Positions 59,731 to 64,000 of a stretch of DNA of 64,000 nt are shown one piece after another. The notes under the pieces are model-generated. The model saw only the letters and a program-made list of their open reading frames with translations. It was not told the origin of the DNA and did not search any database. Source of the DNA: Siphonodentalium dalli (Eukaryota; Mollusca; Scaphopoda; Gadilida; Siphonodentaliidae); the NCBI GenBank assembly GCA_032622095.1, contig CP136066.1, forward strand, positions 9,755,784 to 9,819,783. The letters run 5' to 3'. Position numbers and translations under genes: made by a program. Within the stretch, counting starts at the first letter, position 1; every line of letters starts with the position of its first letter.

Positions 59731-62700
59731 ATGACAGGTGAAATAAACCTCGGTGAACTCCAGGCAAATAAAAAATATGACTTTACAAACATTAATGATA
59801 GAGATGACTGTGAATCGGACATCAACCCATACGAGCTTATTGATCATTCATGTAACTATTACGCACCCTCAGAATATCGGAATAAATTAACAAAATCTCA
59901 TAAAAGCACCTCATTGATGGGCCTTAATTGTAGAAGCATGAACGCTAATTGGGATAACTTAAGAAATTTGTTATGTGATATGCAAAATGAAAATAATTCT
60001 TTCGACGTAATCGCACTATCCGAGATTTTCAGGATAAAAGAAACCTATTCATTACCCGGTTATCACCCGTTTGAATATTCAACGCGCCCAGATCAAGATG
60101 ATGGAAGGGGAGGGGTTGGGCTATTCATAAAAAATGACCTAACATTCCAACACAGACCTGACTTATCGGTATTTATTCCTCACGTAATTGAAACGTTGTT
60201 TGTTGAAATAAACCCAAATCAAAGAAATGCATATGTTATAGGATCAATATACCGACCCAACACAGCTCCTATGGCAAATATCGATGAATTCATATCTCAA
60301 ATAGATGGCATAATGGAAAAACTCAATAAATCTCACACGAAATCTTACTTAATTGGAGATTTTAATATAGATCTACTGAACTCCAACAATCATTCAAAAA
60401 CCAACGAATTTGTAGATAACGTATTTGAACGCGGTTATCTCCCTGTGATTACAAAGCCAACCCGAGTAACAGATTTCTCAGCTACCATAATAGACCACAT
60501 TCATACAAACTCAAAACGGAAATATGACTGTGGAATCATATTATCAGATGTTTCTGACCATTTTGCAACATTTTATATTGAACATGAACTTACTCAAAAT
60601 AATATTAAAAGTGAGCCACAAACACCAATTCGGGTCATTAATGAGAAAAACATGTCAAAATTTAGATATATTTTGAGCCACCTATCATTTGACTCTGTTT
60701 TTAGTTGCTCGACTGCAGAACAAGCCTACGATAACTTTATTGATCAATATATTGCAGCATATGAACAAGCATTCCCAATTAAATACCCCGACCAAAGGGG
60801 AAAATATATCAAAAGAGAATCATGGATGATAAACGGCTTATTGCAATCTTCTCTAAATAAAAATAAACTATTCACAAAAAAACTTTCTTATCCAACAAAA
60901 GAAAATATAGACAAATACAAAGCCTTTTGCAAAATATTCAACCAAGTGAAAAGAAAGTGCAAAAATGATTACTACAAATCAAGACTTAACGAAAGCAAAA
61001 ACAACATGAAGCGAACATGGACCATTTTAAAAGACGCACTTAAAATGTCATCTTCTCCACACAAACTTCCAAAAAATGTAAATTATCATAATAAAACATA
61101 TTCAGATCCGGCTGCAATTGCACAATCATTCAACGAATACTTCGCCACAATAGGTCAGAATACTGCTGCCAAAGTTGAACCAATTCAGAACATACATCCC
61201 CTTAATTATATGAAAGAAAAAAATCAAAAAAACTTCTTTCTCTCCGAAACATCAACGGCTGAAATTGTATCAACATGTTCTAAGTTCTCCAATAAACAAT
61301 GCGTCGATTTTTCAAACATATCTATGAAGCTGATGAAACTTACTATAAACGAAACGGCCTACGCACTTACACACATCATAAACTTATCATTCAAAGAAGG
61401 AACAGTGCCGACGAAAATGAAAATTTTTAGAGTTGTTCCAATATATAAAAATAATATGCGCGATAATATTGAAAACTATAGACCAATCAGCATCTTGCCA
61501 GTTTTCTCGAAAATTATTGAAAAACTTATGCATAAACGTCTAAATTCTTTCTTAACAAAATTTGATATACTACATAACAAACAATTTGGCTTCAGAGAAA
61601 ATCACTCGACAACACACCCCTTAATTCATCTGTTAAATCATGTTGCTGAAAACAACAACAAAAAGACAAGAGATTCGACTTTAGCAATTTTTATCGACTT
61701 ATCCAAAGCATTTGACACGATTAGCCATGAGATACTTCTCCAAAAACTTGACCACTATGGCATTAGAGGAATTACAAAAACTTGGTTCAAAAGCTATTTA
61801 ATGGGGAGGCAACAATATGTTGAAATCGAAAATAAAAAATCAAACTTACTCAATATCACATGTGGTGTGCCTCAAGGATCAATACTAGGACCCATTCTAT
61901 TTCTTATATATGTCAATGATATGCCCAATAGCACAAGCTTAAATCTCCTCTCTTTTGCAGATGACACGACTCTTCATATATCCGGCCACAACTATCGGAA
62001 AATTGAAAAGCAAGTTAATTCGGAATTGATCAAAATCCATCGTTGGTGTTGTAGCAACAAATTAGCAATTAATGCATCAAAAAGTAAATACATGTTATTA
62101 CATCCCACTAGTAATGATTTCAAATGGAATAATCTTAAAATAAAATTGAACGACAAGCCCTTAACGCGAGTAGGCAATGTAAGATCTGAACAATCTCTAA
62201 AATTCCTTGGTATTATAATTGATGAGAATCTCACCTTTAAACATCACATATCTATGCTAAGTAAAAAAATATCCAATGCATTATATTCCATAAATAGGGT
62301 AAAGCGAATGCTACCCAAGAACTGCCTGAAAACACTATACTTCTCTTTGATCCACAGTCATCTCGTCTATGGTTTGTCAATTTGGGGTCATGCCGATACA
62401 GGAGGCACTATCTTTAAACAACAGAAAAGGGCAATCAGAATAATATCCAATAAATCATATAGAAGTCACACAGAACCCATTTTTATGCATGAACATATTT
62501 TGAAATTCCACGACTTATATCAACTACAAGCTGCGACATTTATTTTTGACTGGAAAAGAGGAAATCTTCCCAAATCTTTCAATGAATCATTTGATTATAC
62601 AACTGCTAATACCCGACAAGCAGGCAGTCTAAAAGCATCGACTCCTAGAACTGCTTTTAGTTCTGTGTTACCAAAGCACACATTCCCTGACATATGGAAC

Positions 62701-62808
62701 TCATTGGATAAAAATAACAAGAACATAATCTTTCGAAATAGATTTAAAAATGTACTGACAAAAAGTTACATATCGCGATACTCGTCACAAATTAAATGTA
62801 AGAATTAA
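59731..62808 (+). CDS. LINE ORF2: AP endonuclease plus reverse transcriptase
   Basis: Intact 1,025-residue frame from ATG 59731, with no stop or frameshift. The N-terminal APE-type endonuclease shows MGLNCRSMN (N66), IALSEIF (E98), IGDFNIDLL (D210, N212) and the S-D-H triad at 275-277. The reverse transcriptase (about 490-760) shows NYRPISILPVFSKIIEK, NKQFGFRENHSTTHPL, LAIFIDLSKAFDTISH, CGVPQGSILGPILFLIYVND and the catalytic FADD at 742-745. A C-terminal domain follows (IWGHADTGG ... QLQAATFIFDW). The domain order and motifs fit the CR1/Jockey supergroup (CR1, L2, Daphne or Crack-like). Which clade needs a tree. The open frame suggests recent activity. Confidence 0.95.
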   Translation: MTGEINLGELQANKKYDFTNINDRDDCESDINPYELIDHSCNYYAPSEYRNKLTKSHKSTSLMGLNCRSMNANWDNLRNLLCDMQNENNSFDVIALSEIFRIKETYSLPGYHPFEYSTRPDQDDGRGGVGLFIKNDLTFQHRPDLSVFIPHVIETLFVEINPNQRNAYVIGSIYRPNTAPMANIDEFISQIDGIMEKLNKSHTKSYLIGDFNIDLLNSNNHSKTNEFVDNVFERGYLPVITKPTRVTDFSATIIDHIHTNSKRKYDCGIILSDVSDHFATFYIEHELTQNNIKSEPQTPIRVINEKNMSKFRYILSHLSFDSVFSCSTAEQAYDNFIDQYIAAYEQAFPIKYPDQRGKYIKRESWMINGLLQSSLNKNKLFTKKLSYPTKENIDKYKAFCKIFNQVKRKCKNDYYKSRLNESKNNMKRTWTILKDALKMSSSPHKLPKNVNYHNKTYSDPAAIAQSFNEYFATIGQNTAAKVEPIQNIHPLNYMKEKNQKNFFLSETSTAEIVSTCSKFSNKQCVDFSNISMKLMKLTINETAYALTHIINLSFKEGTVPTKMKIFRVVPIYKNNMRDNIENYRPISILPVFSKIIEKLMHKRLNSFLTKFDILHNKQFGFRENHSTTHPLIHLLNHVAENNNKKTRDSTLAIFIDLSKAFDTISHEILLQKLDHYGIRGITKTWFKSYLMGRQQYVEIENKKSNLLNITCGVPQGSILGPILFLIYVNDMPNSTSLNLLSFADDTTLHISGHNYRKIEKQVNSELIKIHRWCCSNKLAINASKSKYMLLHPTSNDFKWNNLKIKLNDKPLTRVGNVRSEQSLKFLGIIIDENLTFKHHISMLSKKISNALYSINRVKRMLPKNCLKTLYFSLIHSHLVYGLSIWGHADTGGTIFKQQKRAIRIISNKSYRSHTEPIFMHEHILKFHDLYQLQAATFIFDWKRGNLPKSFNESFDYTTANTRQAGSLKASTPRTAFSSVLPKHTFPDIWNSLDKNNKNIIFRNRFKNVLTKSYISRYSSQIKCKN

Positions 62809-63161
62809 TTTTGTCGAGATTGCACAGATACATAAACTGCACGACATGAGCCCCACCATTAAACTTGCTATTGAAAAGCCAGGTATGTTCACCTTACATT
62901 TTGGCTGGAAGAACGCAAAATTAGTCTTTACAACTAGATGAGTACGATCAAAATGAAAAGAAACACTGAAAGACACTTGCTCTGTTCCATTCCAAAGGAA
63001 TAATACTTCAGCCAGACTCTGTACCTATGATAAAGTAATACTAAGCCCAGTCCATGGTAAACCGTCATGTGTGCAATAAGTTTGGATACACCATTCCGTT
63101 ATTTCAAAATACCATTCCATTTCTCGTTGTCGTTTTATGACTTAAATTACAGCCATATATA

Positions 63162-63201
63162 GGGGCGGCAGGAAGACGGCCTATTTTGGCCATGCCGCTC
63201 C
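63162..63201 (+). other. 3' stem-loop of the LINE
   Basis: The outer stem is 'ggggcggca' with 'tgccgctcc', and the inner stem is 'ggcc' with 'ggcc' around 'tatttt'. It lies about 70 bp before the (TAC)n tail. A role in template recognition is inferred from the family. Confidence 0.7.
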
Positions 63202-63292
63202 TGTACAATATACCTATGTTCACTTTTGTATATTGTATTGTTACAAATATCTATATATTGTACAAATAAATACTACTACTACTACTACTACC

Positions 63293-64000
63293 CATGGCCA
63301 ATTTATTTTAAATTTGATCTGAGGACCATCTTGATTTTGAGAAATTTTACTGAGGTCCAAAAACTAATTTTTGTCATTTTATACATAAAATAGTTTTTAA
63401 TATTTGTATTTGCAGAAACATACTATTTTTATTAAAATTGGAGTGAATTAGTAGAATTTGCCGTTATTCGCCCAGTCTGTTGCTGTTTTGAATTTTGCCA
63501 TTTAACTTAATTGTTTGAAAAATTATTTATAAATTTATTATGCAGAGGACAATTGCAGAATATTGTAGAACCACAAATCAGCCTTAAAATCATTATTGCT
63601 TTTCTTTAAAATATACAAATAGATACAAAATTAAAAGTTTATTCAAATGAAGTTCTGTATACTCACTTTTCAGGTAAAAATCCTAATAATACTTAGAATA
63701 ACTGTTGTTGAAACTGTGTGTTGAAACTTTATTGAAGAACAGCATCGATTCGAATTTGGAACTATCTTTTGTATATGCTGTCTGAATACCATATATGGAG
63801 TGGGTGTGGTCATTAATTTTTATAGCTTGTAATACTGTCATCCAATTCAAAGAAAAGGGTGTGGCTAGAAAGATCCTAATTAATGACTCATCTGTCATTA
63901 AGAGTCTATTCACATAGCTAACACTTCTTTTATACAAATTATTATTAAGCTACAATGAATTAAAACAAGAATGAAATAATATTAATTAAAAATCCTCTTC
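63293..64000. other. No gene recognised
   Basis: AT-rich sequence after the LINE tail. The minus frame 63683-63937 (84 codons) has no domain I recognise. Confidence 0.5.

Larger units (their letters stand above)
59731..63292 (+). mobile_element. CR1/Jockey-type LINE with 3' hairpin and (TAC)n tail
   Basis: The long ORF is followed by a 480-bp 3' untranslated region. Near its end is a hairpin (63162-63201: 'ggggcggca' facing 'tgccgctcc' with G-U pairing, and an inner 'ggcc'/'ggcc'). The element then ends in about seven TAC/ACT units at 63271-63292. A hairpin close to a microsatellite tail is usual for the CR1/L2 group, where it serves as the reverse transcriptase recognition region. The 5' boundary is not determined. 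Confidence 0.85.

Overview
The window looks like a piece of a eukaryotic, invertebrate-type genome, most likely a mollusc. It is AT-rich and dominated by tandem repeats and transposable elements. It has one gene with clean GT/AG introns, a Helentron-type Helitron, LINE elements and many simple-sequence tracts, and no bacterial-style gene packing. The mollusc guess rests on the general resemblance of the roughly 170-bp tandem modules and the 'gagttatggcccttttt' repeats to bivalve and gastropod sequence. It is inference, not proof.

Layout. 1-11.94 kb is a roughly 175-bp satellite in two opposed blocks that switch strand at about 5.76 kb. 11.94-12.72 kb and 17.66-19.13 kb hold two other satellites (about 172 and 170 bp) that share a short conserved box with the first. 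12.8-21.5 kb is a patchwork of degenerate tandem repeats, GC-rich inverted modules and microsatellites. 21.61-26.63 kb is one large imperfect palindrome of about 5 kb whose spacer holds a possible exon. 29.05-30.8 kb holds two perfect palindromes followed by a G-tract tandem array that reuses the palindrome half-site. 31-36.5 kb is AT-rich non-coding DNA with several local duplications and hairpins.

36.7-44.35 kb is a decayed Helentron. Its parts are a repeat-rich N-terminus, a DUF6570-like segment, zinc fingers, Helitron-like N, HUH/Y2 Rep, PIF1-type helicase and a C-terminal AP-type endonuclease. At least three nonsense codons and about six frame changes break it. Convergent with it, 45.96-48.98 kb (minus strand) is a four-exon gene with no break in its coding sequence, for a 284-residue RPA-like protein with two OB folds. 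It is the best candidate for a working gene here. 50.27-51.20 kb is an orphan LINE ORF1. 51.2-56.65 kb is an AT-rich nested repeat. 57.26-58.75 kb is a degenerate array. 59.73-63.29 kb is a LINE with an intact endonuclease-reverse transcriptase ORF and a (TAC)n tail.

How the parts may relate: a rolling-circle transposon and an RPA-like single-strand-binding gene lie next to each other. Many unrelated repeat families in the window share a nucleosome-scale period of about 150-190 bp. All identities come from reading the sequence; no database search was possible.
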